64,000 nt of DNA, taken from positions 1 through 64,000 of the forward strand of contig JAGACK010000052.1 in assembly GCA_017614155.1 (NCBI GenBank). The letters run 5' to 3'. The stretch comes from Lachnospiraceae bacterium (lineage in GTDB: Bacteria; Bacillota; Clostridia; Lachnospirales; Lachnospiraceae). The position numbers and the translations under genes were made by a program. This document shows, one piece after another, positions 7,880 to 16,086 of the stretch; the stretch's first letter is position 1; each line of letters begins with the position of its first letter. The notes under the pieces are model-generated. The model ran no database searches. It was not told where the DNA came from and saw only the letters and a program-made list of their open reading frames with translations.

Positions 7880-8688
7880 GAGTTTATCTTTTCGATGACC
7901 TGCTGGACCTTGGACTGGATGGTCTCGACCTCGCTGTAGAGCGTGTCGGTCAGCTCAAGCTGGCCTTCCTGGGACTTGTCCTGTTCTTCCAGGTTCTTCT
8001 TCATCAGGTCTATGTCCGATACGAACTGCTTGATGATATCAAGGATCTTGCCCGAAGACACCTTGATGTCATTGGCAAGCTTGTTCATCTCGTCTGCGAC
8101 GACCGCAAAGCCCCTGCCGGCCTCGCCGGACCTGGCTGCCTCTATGGACGCGTTGAGTGAGAGCATGTTTGTCTTGCTGGATATCTGCTGGATCTCTGTC
8201 GCAAAGGTCTCCACATCGGTCACATTCTTGAATATCCTCTCGGTCGACTCGTTTATCACCGCGCTGCTCTTTTTGATGGCATCGCTGTAACCCCTTGCAT
8301 CATCTATCTCTTTCTGGACCCTGCCGACAGCCTCGAGCAGCTCCTGTGAAGCCCCGGTCGTAAAGGTCTCGTTTTCCATGCTGATCGCTATGCCCATGGT
8401 ACCGACTATGTCTTTTCCGTCCTTTATCGCGATCGTGATTGCCCTGAACTCAAAGCCGTATACATCTGCAGGGCAGACCTGTTCAAGCTTCTTTCCTGTC
8501 GTAAAGGATGTCCACATGGGGTCGTCTTTTGAGAGAGAATCTCCGACATGGATGTCGGCGACCATCTTTTTTCCGGGCCAGTAAGCCAGGAACTCGTATC
8601 CGTCGGTAATACTCATCATTATGTCCATACCAAAAGCGTCTTTGATCACAGGGATCGTGTTGATAAATTGCTGCAGGACTTCGTTCAT
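7876..8688 (-). CDS. Short soluble methyl-accepting chemotaxis protein
   Basis: A 270-residue protein with no membrane segment. Residues 1-120 form an apparent ligand-sensing domain ([20 protein letters not shown]), and residues about 140-265 form a coiled signalling domain with the hairpin signature [20 protein letters not shown] and [15 protein letters not shown]. The cytoplasmic domain is shorter than in classical MCPs. The ribosome binding site (AAAGGAG) is good. Its ATGA overlap with ldhA hints that it reports on a metabolite linked to pyruvate or lactate; that is inference. Confidence 0.88.
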   Translation of the reverse strand: MNEVLQQFINTIPVIKDAFGMDIMMSITDGYEFLAYWPGKKMVADIHVGDSLSKDDPMWTSFTTGKKLEQVCPADVYGFEFRAITIAIKDGKDIVGTMGIAISMENETFTTGASQELLEAVGRVQKEIDDARGYSDAIKKSSAVINESTERIFKNVTDVETFATEIQQISSKTNMLSLNASIEAARSGEAGRGFAVVADEMNKLANDIKVSSGKILDIIKQFVSDIDLMKKNLEEQDKSQEGQLELTDTLYSEVETIQSKVQQVIEKINS

Positions 8689-8811
8689 TATGATTCTCCT
8701 TTTTCAGATCTGTTGTTTCCGGGGTAATAATTACCGCCTGTTACATGTTTTTATTATACACCACAATTCCGCTCAGGGAATTATGAATTTTCGTTCTGTA
8801 TATCCGGGCTA

Positions 8812-10494
8812 TTATGATTTTTTCATCCTGTATACCCGGGCTTCGTACGGGCGGAAATGGCCGTTTATATCTTTCGGCTCGTTTTCCGGGTAATTGCACA
8901 GGATCAGCTTTTTCTTCATGCCCTTCAGGTCTTTCGGGAACTTCACATGTACCCGGTGCCTGGCAAAGGAGCAGATAATAAGATACATCACATCCCCCAT
9001 GGTGCGGCTGTACATGTAGATATGCCGGTCGCGCGGGAAGTATTCCCTGTACTGCCCGTAGATCAGTGTCCTGCTCTTTTTCCTGAGGGCCAGGCATTTC
9101 CTGTAGAAATTGAGGATGCTGTCCGGGTCGTCTTCCTCTGCCCGGACATTTACTACATCATAGTTTTGGTTAACATAAAACCAGGGCGTGACTGTCGAGA
9201 ATCCGGCATGGGCGCTGTCGTCCCACTGGACCGGCGTGCGGGCCGAGTCACGGCTTGAGATGTGTATCCTGTGAAGCCTCTCCTCCACAGTGTCCTTTAA
9301 GTGGTAGGTGTGATAATTCGTCTTTGACGATACATCCACATAGTCATCTATGGAGGACAGCCTGATATTTGTCATGCCTATCTCCTGTCCCTGGTAGATA
9401 AAGGGCGTGCCCTGCTGGAATATGTAGCTTGCCGCAAGCATCTTTCCGCTTTCCTTCCAGTACTTCGGGATCTTTCTTTTGGGACTGAAGTATCTGCCGT
9501 CGCCGTAACGGCTGATGATCCTGGGATGATCGTGGTTTTCCAGGTAGAGCGTGTTCCAGGCCTTGCCGTTCAGCGCATTCTGCCATCTGGTGAACGCTTT
9601 TTTAAGTTTTATAAGGTCAAAGGGCCTGTGTATGTATTCGGTATAAAGGCAGTCAGCCATCATGTGATCGAACGAGAACATCATGTCGAGGGATTTTGTG
9701 TCTCCCGAAAGGTATTTCAGGGCAGTTCCTACACTTGTCATAGGTCCTTCGCCTATCTGAAAGCAGCCGTATTCATCGCAGACCTTTCGGAATTCCGCCA
9801 TGTATTCGTGTATGTGGGGACCGTCCTTGTAATGCGACATTCCCTTGGCTGCGGGCAGGAAAGGAAAGCCGTCGGGCAGGCCTTCCCTCTTTGAGATGAA
9901 ATTGATGACATCCTCCCTGAAGCCGTCAACGCCCATGTCCAGCCAGAAGCGCAGTATGCTCTTTACTTCTTCCCTGACCTTCGGGTTGTCCATGTTCAGG
10001 TCGGGCTGTTTTTTCGCGAACAGGTGCAGATAATACTGGCCTCTTTTATTATCATACTCCCAGGCCTTGCCCTCAAAGAGCGAATCCCAGTTGTTCGGCC
10101 TGTCACGCCAGATATAATAATCGCTGTAGGGGTTGTCCTTCCCCTTCCTGCTTTCTATAAACCAGGGATGCTCGTCGCTTGTATGGTTCACGACCAGATC
10201 CATGATGACCTTGAGCCCGAGTTCGTGGGCTTTTTCGAGGACTTTTTTGAACTGGTCCAGGTCGCCGTAGTCGGGATGGATGTTTTTGTAATCAGAGATA
10301 TCGTAGCCGAAATCAGCGTTCGGCGACGGATAGACGGGCGAGAACCATATGCCGTCCACGCCGAGCGATTTCACATACGGGAGCTTCTCGTACACGCCGT
10401 ACAGATCGCCGATGCCGTCCCCGTTTCCGTCCTTGAAGCTGCGGATCCATATCTGGTAATAGGATTCGGTTTTATATTCTTCCCTTGAGCTCAT
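8812..10494 (-). CDS. GH13 alpha-glucosidase (oligo-1,6-glucosidase type)
   Basis: A 560-residue TIM-barrel enzyme. Conserved regions are DLVVNHTSDEH (99-109), DGFREDVINF with nucleophile Asp195, QIGEGPM with acid/base Glu249, and ENHDHPR with Asp322. These fit GH13 subfamily 31 (MalL/TreC-like), which hydrolyses alpha-1,6 or alpha-1,4 glucosidic bonds of short intracellular oligosaccharides. No signal peptide is seen. Its start lies inside the last 23 bases of the upstream glycosyltransferase gene. The acid/base Glu is followed by GPM instead of the commoner TPG, a subfamily feature. Exact substrate is uncertain. Confidence 0.88.
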   Translation of the reverse strand: MSSREEYKTESYYQIWIRSFKDGNGDGIGDLYGVYEKLPYVKSLGVDGIWFSPVYPSPNADFGYDISDYKNIHPDYGDLDQFKKVLEKAHELGLKVIMDLVVNHTSDEHPWFIESRKGKDNPYSDYYIWRDRPNNWDSLFEGKAWEYDNKRGQYYLHLFAKKQPDLNMDNPKVREEVKSILRFWLDMGVDGFREDVINFISKREGLPDGFPFLPAAKGMSHYKDGPHIHEYMAEFRKVCDEYGCFQIGEGPMTSVGTALKYLSGDTKSLDMMFSFDHMMADCLYTEYIHRPFDLIKLKKAFTRWQNALNGKAWNTLYLENHDHPRIISRYGDGRYFSPKRKIPKYWKESGKMLAASYIFQQGTPFIYQGQEIGMTNIRLSSIDDYVDVSSKTNYHTYHLKDTVEERLHRIHISSRDSARTPVQWDDSAHAGFSTVTPWFYVNQNYDVVNVRAEEDDPDSILNFYRKCLALRKKSRTLIYGQYREYFPRDRHIYMYSRTMGDVMYLIICSFARHRVHVKFPKDLKGMKKKLILCNYPENEPKDINGHFRPYEARVYRMKKS

Positions 10495-11989
10495 ATGCCG
10501 TCTGCAGATCCTCCTCGAGTTTTTCCTTCATGTCCCTGCCCTTCTGCTTTATCTTTTCTGTCTTTTCTGCCGTGTTCTTTTTCAGATCGTCGTATTTTTC
10601 CTGGATCTCCGTGTATTCATAGCGCAGCTCCTCTCGGACCTCGGACATATTTTCCATCATGCCCTCTTTTATGTCACGGGATACATCAAACACCTTCCTC
10701 GTGCCGTCTATCAGGGTCGCAGCCGCAGACATGAGATGATCGGACGGCTCCTTTTTCGCGTGGACAAGCTTTCCCGAGCGTTTGAGGTCTATGACTTCCG
10801 CGTACCTTTTCAGGGCGTCGGATACAGCCTCATCCCAGGAGATGTATATCTCATCCATCGCATGCATTCCGGTTTCTTTCAGGGCCTTTCTGTCGTTTCC
10901 GATCCTTGACAGCAGCGCTGCCATGGAATCGGCGTTTTCCTCTATGATGTAGCCGTTCCTTCCGTCCTCTATGCCCTCGGCGGCGCAGGAGTCCATAATA
11001 AGAACGCTTGCCAGGCCGCAGGCTGCCGCTTCCCTGACAACAATGCCGTTCGTGTCATAGGTTGAAGGGAACAGGAAAAGGTCAGCCAGGGTATTCCAGG
11101 CCCTCAGGACCTCCCTGTCGTGCTCAGGCCCGGTAAATATCGCTTTTCCGGGGTTTTCGGAACTGCTGAGCGTTTTTATTATGCCGTCCTCATCCCTGAT
11201 ATCGACTGACAGCCCGTTTTCGACTGAGCGCTGCTGCATTTCCTTCGCATCGGTCCCGCCGCCGACAAAGATCATGCGGAAATCCTTCCCTTCCTTTGAG
11301 AGCTTTCCGAGCGCATCGACGATAATGGGCAGGCCCTTGTATTTCATCAGCCTTCCGACAAACAGGAAAATCGGGACATCTTCAGGGATGTCGTAGGGCG
11401 CCCTGACAGCTTCGACCTCCTCCTGCGAAACTTTTCCTTTCGCGAAGTCCACGCCGTTTGAAACGACTCTGTAATCTCCTTTGTAGCCGAGGGATTTCAG
11501 GTTTTCGCCGGCTCCGCGGCTGACAGTCCAGACCTCATCGCAGGCGGATATGTTGTCCACCATTATCCTTGCGACTTCATCACGCAGGAACTGCGCTTTT
11601 ACCGCGCTTGCTATGTCGAAGTCAAATTTCGTGTGATAGGTAAAGATGACCGGCGCGTCTGTTTCGTTTTTTAGCAGGCGGGCAAGCACGGTCGATGACA
11701 CCGGGCAGTGGGTATGGATGATGTCCGGCCCGAATTCCTTCAGTTTCCCCGTTGCCGAAACAGACAGCGGGTAGCCGGCCCTGTAGCCGTTTACGATCTG
11801 CGTGGTGTCGATGCTCCGGTAGGTCACCACCGGGTATGTATAGCCGGTATAATCGGCGCCGGGATAGCGCGGGGTTGCGACTATCACATCGTTTTTGTTT
11901 TCGGTCATTATGCGGGCATAGTTCATGACCACATTTGCGACCCCGTCGATGACCGGCGGGAATGAATCGTTTAAGAGACAGATCTTCAT
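10472..11989 (-). CDS. GT4 glycosyltransferase, diacylglycerol glucosyltransferase-like, with coiled tail
   Basis: A 505-residue protein from the ATG at 11989 (AAAGGTG 6 nt upstream; a GTG lies 9 bases earlier). The N-terminus MKICLLNDSFPPVIDGVANV and HTHCPVSSTVLARLL fit GT4 enzymes that glucosylate diacylglycerol, and the C-terminal domain has VGRLMKYKGLPIIVDALGKL and DTNGIVVREAAACGLASVLI. The last about 100 residues are an added charged helix (REELRYEYTEIQEKYDDLKK) not needed for catalysis, possibly an amphipathic membrane-contact segment. A role in glycolipid or lipoteichoic anchor synthesis is plausible; coupling to a glucosidase gene is unusual. Confidence 0.8.
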   Translation of the reverse strand: MKICLLNDSFPPVIDGVANVVMNYARIMTENKNDVIVATPRYPGADYTGYTYPVVTYRSIDTTQIVNGYRAGYPLSVSATGKLKEFGPDIIHTHCPVSSTVLARLLKNETDAPVIFTYHTKFDFDIASAVKAQFLRDEVARIMVDNISACDEVWTVSRGAGENLKSLGYKGDYRVVSNGVDFAKGKVSQEEVEAVRAPYDIPEDVPIFLFVGRLMKYKGLPIIVDALGKLSKEGKDFRMIFVGGGTDAKEMQQRSVENGLSVDIRDEDGIIKTLSSSENPGKAIFTGPEHDREVLRAWNTLADLFLFPSTYDTNGIVVREAAACGLASVLIMDSCAAEGIEDGRNGYIIEENADSMAALLSRIGNDRKALKETGMHAMDEIYISWDEAVSDALKRYAEVIDLKRSGKLVHAKKEPSDHLMSAAATLIDGTRKVFDVSRDIKEGMMENMSEVREELRYEYTEIQEKYDDLKKNTAEKTEKIKQKGRDMKEKLEEDLQTAYELKGRI

Positions 11990-12048
11990 GTTTTTCACCT
12001 TTTATCTATGCAAGAGACATTTATGTGTCCCGGTTTGCTCCGCTCATA

Positions 12049-12158
12049 CATGAGTTTCTTCGGGGACGCTTCCGCTCGCTCATCACGCAGCGGTGCTAAC
12101 CTCACAAAAAACATTCGGAAGCACCGGCGCTCTTCGAACGCCCCGAAGAAATCTCATG
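12049..12158. repeat. 110-bp palindromic interspersed element, copy 1
   Basis: The 110-bp unit starts CATGAG and ends CTCATG, with inner inverted segments GGGGACGCTTCCG ... and CGGAAGC ... CGCCCC. Its reverse complement occurs at 34946-35055 with the same length and about 85-90 percent identity by eye. It has no open frame of its own and looks like a small non-autonomous (MITE- or REP-like) element. It is flanked here by two CAAGAGACA direct repeats (12011-12019 and 12170-12178). Confidence 0.7.
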
Positions 12159-12206
12159 TCTCGCTGCGCAAGAGACACAGAAATGTCCATCTTTTCGCTA
12201 GAACAA

Positions 12207-12836
12207 TCAGAAGCCGAGGGGTTCGCCTACGAGGATCACATGGATCCTGCCGGGATGCCTGGAGAATCTCGTGATGAGGAACTGGCAGCAGATCGTATCG
12301 GGCGATTTGCAGTCCATGCAGCTGCCGGTGCTCGCGCAGGGCGTTTTCAGCCCGAAACGCTGCGCATTGATGGGCGCCGCAACATTTCTGGCGCGCTTGA
12401 TCGCCGAATCCGTATCCTTGCACACCTTGTTCATGCTCACTATGAAGAGCACCTGCTTCGGGCCCTGGGCTATGGCTGAAACGCGGTTTGAATTGCCGTC
12501 AATGTTGACGAGGACGCCGTCTTCCGTCATGGCATTCGCGCTTGCCAGGAACCAGTCCGCGTCATAGGCCCTGAGCATCGCCGCGCGCTTGTCTGTTTCC
12601 TCATCCCTGTCTATGAAGCTGTATTTTCCGGCCTTCAGGGCATCAACAAGCCCTATTTCGTGTACGCTCATGCCTCCGCCCATCGTCACCACAGACCCCT
12701 GAGGGATCAGTTCCAGGGCCTTTTTGAGGGCATCCTGTGCAGCCGGAGCATAGTAACCTGTCATGTTTCGCGACTCAAGGCCCTTGATGACCTTCTGCGA
12801 CAGCAGTTCGTTTCTTTTGATGATGTTCTCGTTCAA
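12207..12836 (-). CDS. LUD-domain lactate utilization protein
   Basis: A 209-residue protein starting at a TTG (12836) with AAAGGAG 8 nt upstream; an earlier TTG overlaps the ribosome binding site. It has QGSVVTMGGGMSVHEIGL, NAMTEDGVLVNIDGNSNRVS, GPKQVLFIVSMNKVCKD and VILVGEPLGF at the end, typical of the LUD superfamily (LutC/YkgG-like). Three Cys residues near the end (CASTGSCMDCKSPDTICC) may bind metal. Stand-alone LUD proteins are common in clostridia and their roles are mostly untested; involvement in lactate or hydroxyacid metabolism is a guess. Confidence 0.8.
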   Translation of the reverse strand: MNENIIKRNELLSQKVIKGLESRNMTGYYAPAAQDALKKALELIPQGSVVTMGGGMSVHEIGLVDALKAGKYSFIDRDEETDKRAAMLRAYDADWFLASANAMTEDGVLVNIDGNSNRVSAIAQGPKQVLFIVSMNKVCKDTDSAIKRARNVAAPINAQRFGLKTPCASTGSCMDCKSPDTICCQFLITRFSRHPGRIHVILVGEPLGF

Positions 12837-12860
12837 TTCAGATTCTCCTTTCAATATTAT

Positions 12861-12890
12861 TTGAGTCAGGGGACGTATCTCTGACTCGAA
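12861..12890. repeat. Palindrome in the LUD gene leader
   Basis: TTGAGTCAG ... CTGACTCGAA forms a hairpin with 9-10 bp arms around GGGACGTATCT, just upstream of the LUD ribosome binding site. The GGGGACGT core resembles dispersed hairpin repeats in Firmicutes. It could be either such a repeat or a leader structure. Confidence 0.5.
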
Positions 12891-12915
12891 TTTATGTCAA
12901 CTATTTTTGCAAATT

Positions 12916-13653
12916 TCATGTCTCATAGCCACCCTGACTCACTCTCCTTGCCGCCTCTTCGTATTCGTCGGGGGTGCCGAAATTCAGCGTGTCGTCTACC
13001 GACAGCACCCTGATGCGGCGTCCTTCCCTGATAAGGATGTTGTAGATCCCGCTCATGAAATACTCGCTGTACTCGCATTCATCCATGTATATCTTTGCGG
13101 CATCCATGAAAAGCTTCGCATTCCTGTAGCCGTAAGCGCCCGTGATGGCATGGCTGCTGATGACCTTCTTTTCGGCAGTCCTTAGGGCAAAGCCGTCTGC
13201 ATCGGTCTCTACATAGCTGTATCTGTCAAGGTCCGATGTGAAGGTCAGAAGCGACCCGTCCGCTTCAAATGAGGGAGCGTTGTACAGGCCGTACAGTTCC
13301 CCGCTCTTAAACGCAAGGTCGCAGTCGCAGAAGATCACAGGCAGATCGTTCTTTATGGACTTTGCGCCTTCTATGGCTGTTAGCACAGCTCCGTTCAGCA
13401 CATGCGGCAGCACCTCTATATGCGCTTTCGGATAATAAGAACATATCTTTTCATCAATACCGAATCTTTCGATATGCTCTTTTAATACTACAAATGTCAG
13501 CGTTTCAAGCTCCACATTTTCGTATACCGAGTCACAGGCCCATTTGAAAAAGGGCTTTCCGCACAGATCAATGAGGGGCTTCGGACATTCAAATCCGTTG
13601 TTTAAAAATCTCGTTCCCGCGCCGCCCATGGGCATTATCAGATTGGTCTTCAT
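12916..13653 (-). CDS. Nucleotidyltransferase (sugar- or choline-phosphate activating type)
   Basis: A 245-residue single-domain NTP transferase. The opening MPMGGAGTRFLNNGFECPKP is the GGxGxR...KP nucleotide-binding loop, and VIFCDCDLAF gives the metal-binding acidic pair. It lacks the hexapeptide domain of GlgC or GlmU, so it resembles LicC or hexose-1-phosphate nucleotidyltransferases of surface polysaccharide loci. Its ATG overlaps the stop of the kinase gene by ATGA (13650-13653), placing it as the last gene of a tightly coupled trio. The sugar or alcohol phosphate used is unknown. Confidence 0.75.
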   Translation of the reverse strand: MKTNLIMPMGGAGTRFLNNGFECPKPLIDLCGKPFFKWACDSVYENVELETLTFVVLKEHIERFGIDEKICSYYPKAHIEVLPHVLNGAVLTAIEGAKSIKNDLPVIFCDCDLAFKSGELYGLYNAPSFEADGSLLTFTSDLDRYSYVETDADGFALRTAEKKVISSHAITGAYGYRNAKLFMDAAKIYMDECEYSEYFMSGIYNILIREGRRIRVLSVDDTLNFGTPDEYEEAARRVSQGGYET

Positions 13654-15122
13654 TTATTATCTCCTTCCAGATCGTCCATTATCTTTTCCGCATTCTTCAT
13701 AAAGGCAAAGACTTTTTTCGGATAGTCCATGTGAAGTGGCAGCATCGAAAGGAAGAGGGAAACCTCGTATATTCTGATCTTCCTGAAAGAGATCCCGTTC
13801 TTTTCAAGACAGTCCCTGAATATCTTCACATAGCCCGAGTTGTCAAAGTCGATCTCCAGTACGCTTTCAAGGTCGTCATCGATATCAAATCTGTAAAGTC
13901 CGTTGTTGAAGAAATCATATCTGCCGCATATCGAATGTGAAAGCTTTGCGATGTCATAGCAGGGATCCGTCCACATTTCGTCAGCTGACGATGCACCCTT
14001 GGGATCTATCAGCATCATCAGCTCCGTGTTCTTCTCAAAGAGGATGTTTGAAAAGCAAAGATCGCCGTGGCCTATGACGCTTTCAGCTTCCGCTCCGTTG
14101 ATATCTGCCGTCTGACTGTAGAGTTTCTCATATCTTAACACCAGGCTGTCTATGTATTCATCGCCTGTCTTGCCCGAAAGCCTGCACAGCCTGTCGTAAC
14201 CGGGATGGTTCTTTAAAAGCGCGATCCTGTCCCTTACCTTTGTAAGATAGAGACTGTCGGCGTTTTTATTATACTCCTGGACCGATATCTTTTTTGAAGA
14301 CCTGTTTTTCAGGAAGCAGAAAAGGATCTCCATGAGCTTGTCGAATTCCTTCATGTCTATGGCGCCATGGACGAACCTGAGCGCAAGGTCAGCCATATGA
14401 TAGCGTTTCATGCTGTAGGAAGCCGAATCCTGCGTTTCTTCGTAGTCATAGGGCATCACGAACCACGGCTTCATGCTGTCAGGCAGCAGGTGGTAGAAAT
14501 CGTATTCCTTTTTTATCTTCTCTTTATCCTTCGAGGTCTTTTTCACGACATATTCGTCACCGGATACGGAATTGAAGAACCTGGTGTCGAACCCGCCGGT
14601 AATGAAGTTCCTGAAATTGGAATAAACGGACAGGTCATAAAAGGCCGTGCTTTCCATTTCGGAAAACTCGAAGCCGAAATGCCTGTAGGTTTCGGTATTA
14701 CGAAGGGCATCCCTTGTTTCATCAAGGAAATCGATATAATCGCCGGTATTGCTCATGATAAAGCCTATGAGAGCGCCCTCGGGGTCTTTTATTATATAAT
14801 TTCCGGCAGAAAAGCCTGCTTTCTGAAACAGTATCTCTGCCTGCTGCGCGCATTCGCTTCTTACGATCATGCTCGAGAATATATGGATGACGGGTCTGCC
14901 CTGGCCGGCCTTTTTAAGGCTTTTTTTCAGGTTCTCATAGTTCCAGCCGTGGTCAAATATGAAGAGCTCTTCCCTGCTGCCAAAAGAGCAGTAGAAGCTT
15001 TCAAACCTTTCCCTGACACTCACTCTTTTCAGGATGATGTCGCCAAAGGTCTTTTCGCCGACGATATTTGCTATGAACACATCCGGCATGGTGTGGTCGT
15101 CATATACGCATATGGCTTTCAA
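13650..15122 (-). CDS. Phosphotransferase (APH/choline-kinase fold) with unknown N-terminal domain
   Basis: A 490-residue protein. Residues about 170-430 have a kinase-like fold: VVKKTSKDKEKIKKEYDFYH resembles the Lys-Glu ATP-binding region, IGHGDLCFSNILF is the Brenner catalytic motif HxDxxxxN, and MLIDPKGAS is the metal-binding Asp. The first about 150 residues (MKAICVYDDHTMPDVFIANI) are not recognised; HIFSSMIVRSECAQQAEILF may be part of an alpha/beta fold. Both ends overlap neighbours by ATGA. Together with the nucleotidyltransferase it could phosphorylate then activate a small alcohol or sugar for surface decoration, as LicA and LicC do for choline. Confidence 0.75.
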   Translation of the reverse strand: MKAICVYDDHTMPDVFIANIVGEKTFGDIILKRVSVRERFESFYCSFGSREELFIFDHGWNYENLKKSLKKAGQGRPVIHIFSSMIVRSECAQQAEILFQKAGFSAGNYIIKDPEGALIGFIMSNTGDYIDFLDETRDALRNTETYRHFGFEFSEMESTAFYDLSVYSNFRNFITGGFDTRFFNSVSGDEYVVKKTSKDKEKIKKEYDFYHLLPDSMKPWFVMPYDYEETQDSASYSMKRYHMADLALRFVHGAIDMKEFDKLMEILFCFLKNRSSKKISVQEYNKNADSLYLTKVRDRIALLKNHPGYDRLCRLSGKTGDEYIDSLVLRYEKLYSQTADINGAEAESVIGHGDLCFSNILFEKNTELMMLIDPKGASSADEMWTDPCYDIAKLSHSICGRYDFFNNGLYRFDIDDDLESVLEIDFDNSGYVKIFRDCLEKNGISFRKIRIYEVSLFLSMLPLHMDYPKKVFAFMKNAEKIMDDLEGDNK

Positions 15123-16003
15123 TTCTTTTTCCTCCCCATAATCATCATCTTTTTGATATATCTGACAGGATAGACTATGATAAATGCCAGCAGGAAGAGC
15201 ACTGCGCTTAAGCCCACATAAAGATTCACATATTCATTTGTCTGTCCGTTGAATGCAGAGTTTACATATGTAAGGAAAAGGTCTGTCTCGAAGCCGTAAC
15301 CAAGGCCCCATGCAAAGATCATCAGGACAAAGCATTCGGCAAGCCATGTAAACGAGGATATGATAAGAAGAAGGGCAACCCTGTCCTTTATCAGGTCTTT
15401 AAGCATGTCGTACCATTTTTTTATCCCTTCAAGCATCTCCAGGAGCTTCACCGATTTTTTTGAATGAATGCTGACCATGCAGTATTTGTTGATATACAGG
15501 TAGATCGACGGGAAGCTTAAAAAAACCGCCAAAATGAGTATGATAAAGCCTGCGGTGACCACGACTATCGGCATCACCGTGTCGCCCGAGATCAGGGTAA
15601 ACAGTATCAGAAGAACCAGGAGCGGTATCGTGTCAAAGAAGCGCTCTGCCAGGATCCCGAGTATTCCCAGCCGCAAGCTCCCCATTTCAAATCCGAAGCA
15701 GTACATCCTGAAGAATTCTCCGGCCTTGAGCGGAAATGCTATGGCAGCCGGCATGGTCTTGATGTATACTTCGATGAACCTGCCCCATCCGGGACATCTG
15801 TCCATGAAGATGACATAGAGCCTGAAGGCTTTCATCGCATAGATCAGGGCCATGAGCAGTCCGACACCGATGATGAGCGGGACCTGCAGCCCGGTCTGGG
15901 CGAGCATCCCCTCAAAGTACCTGGTGTACAGAAAGTATACGGCCAGCACGATCACTGCCGCATTTATGAGATAATATATGATTTTTCCGATTTTTAAGTT
16001 CAT
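15119..16003 (-). CDS. Polytopic membrane protein, AglD/UPF0104-like
   Basis: A 294-residue protein from MNLKIGKIIYYLINAAVIVL (ATG at 16003); a second ATG six codons upstream overlaps the putative promoter. About seven or eight membrane segments are visible. The motif RFIEVYIKTMPAAIAFPLKA GE (given in two parts) and LGILGILAERFFDTIPLLVL match the lysylphosphatidylglycerol synthase transmembrane/UPF0104 family, often found with polysaccharide genes. It is the first gene of the coupled trio and may move or modify a lipid-linked intermediate. Function is inferred. Confidence 0.75.
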   Translation of the reverse strand: MNLKIGKIIYYLINAAVIVLAVYFLYTRYFEGMLAQTGLQVPLIIGVGLLMALIYAMKAFRLYVIFMDRCPGWGRFIEVYIKTMPAAIAFPLKAGEFFRMYCFGFEMGSLRLGILGILAERFFDTIPLLVLLILFTLISGDTVMPIVVVTAGFIILILAVFLSFPSIYLYINKYCMVSIHSKKSVKLLEMLEGIKKWYDMLKDLIKDRVALLLIISSFTWLAECFVLMIFAWGLGYGFETDLFLTYVNSAFNGQTNEYVNLYVGLSAVLFLLAFIIVYPVRYIKKMMIMGRKKN

Positions 16004-16023
16004 ATGTGGATTATACCACATAA

Positions 16024-16065
16024 AATAAGAGCCGTGGAATCATATCATGATCCCCGGCCCTTATT
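16024..16065 (-). terminator. Rho-independent terminator after the giant secreted protein gene
   Basis: On the minus strand AATAAGGGCCG ... CGGCTCTTATT forms a long stem followed by TTATTTTA, 21 bases after the stop at 16087. A TATAAT-like box follows directly (16008-16013), which could start the trio operon. Confidence 0.75.
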
Positions 16066-16086
16066 ATGGTTTACATAACCACCATG

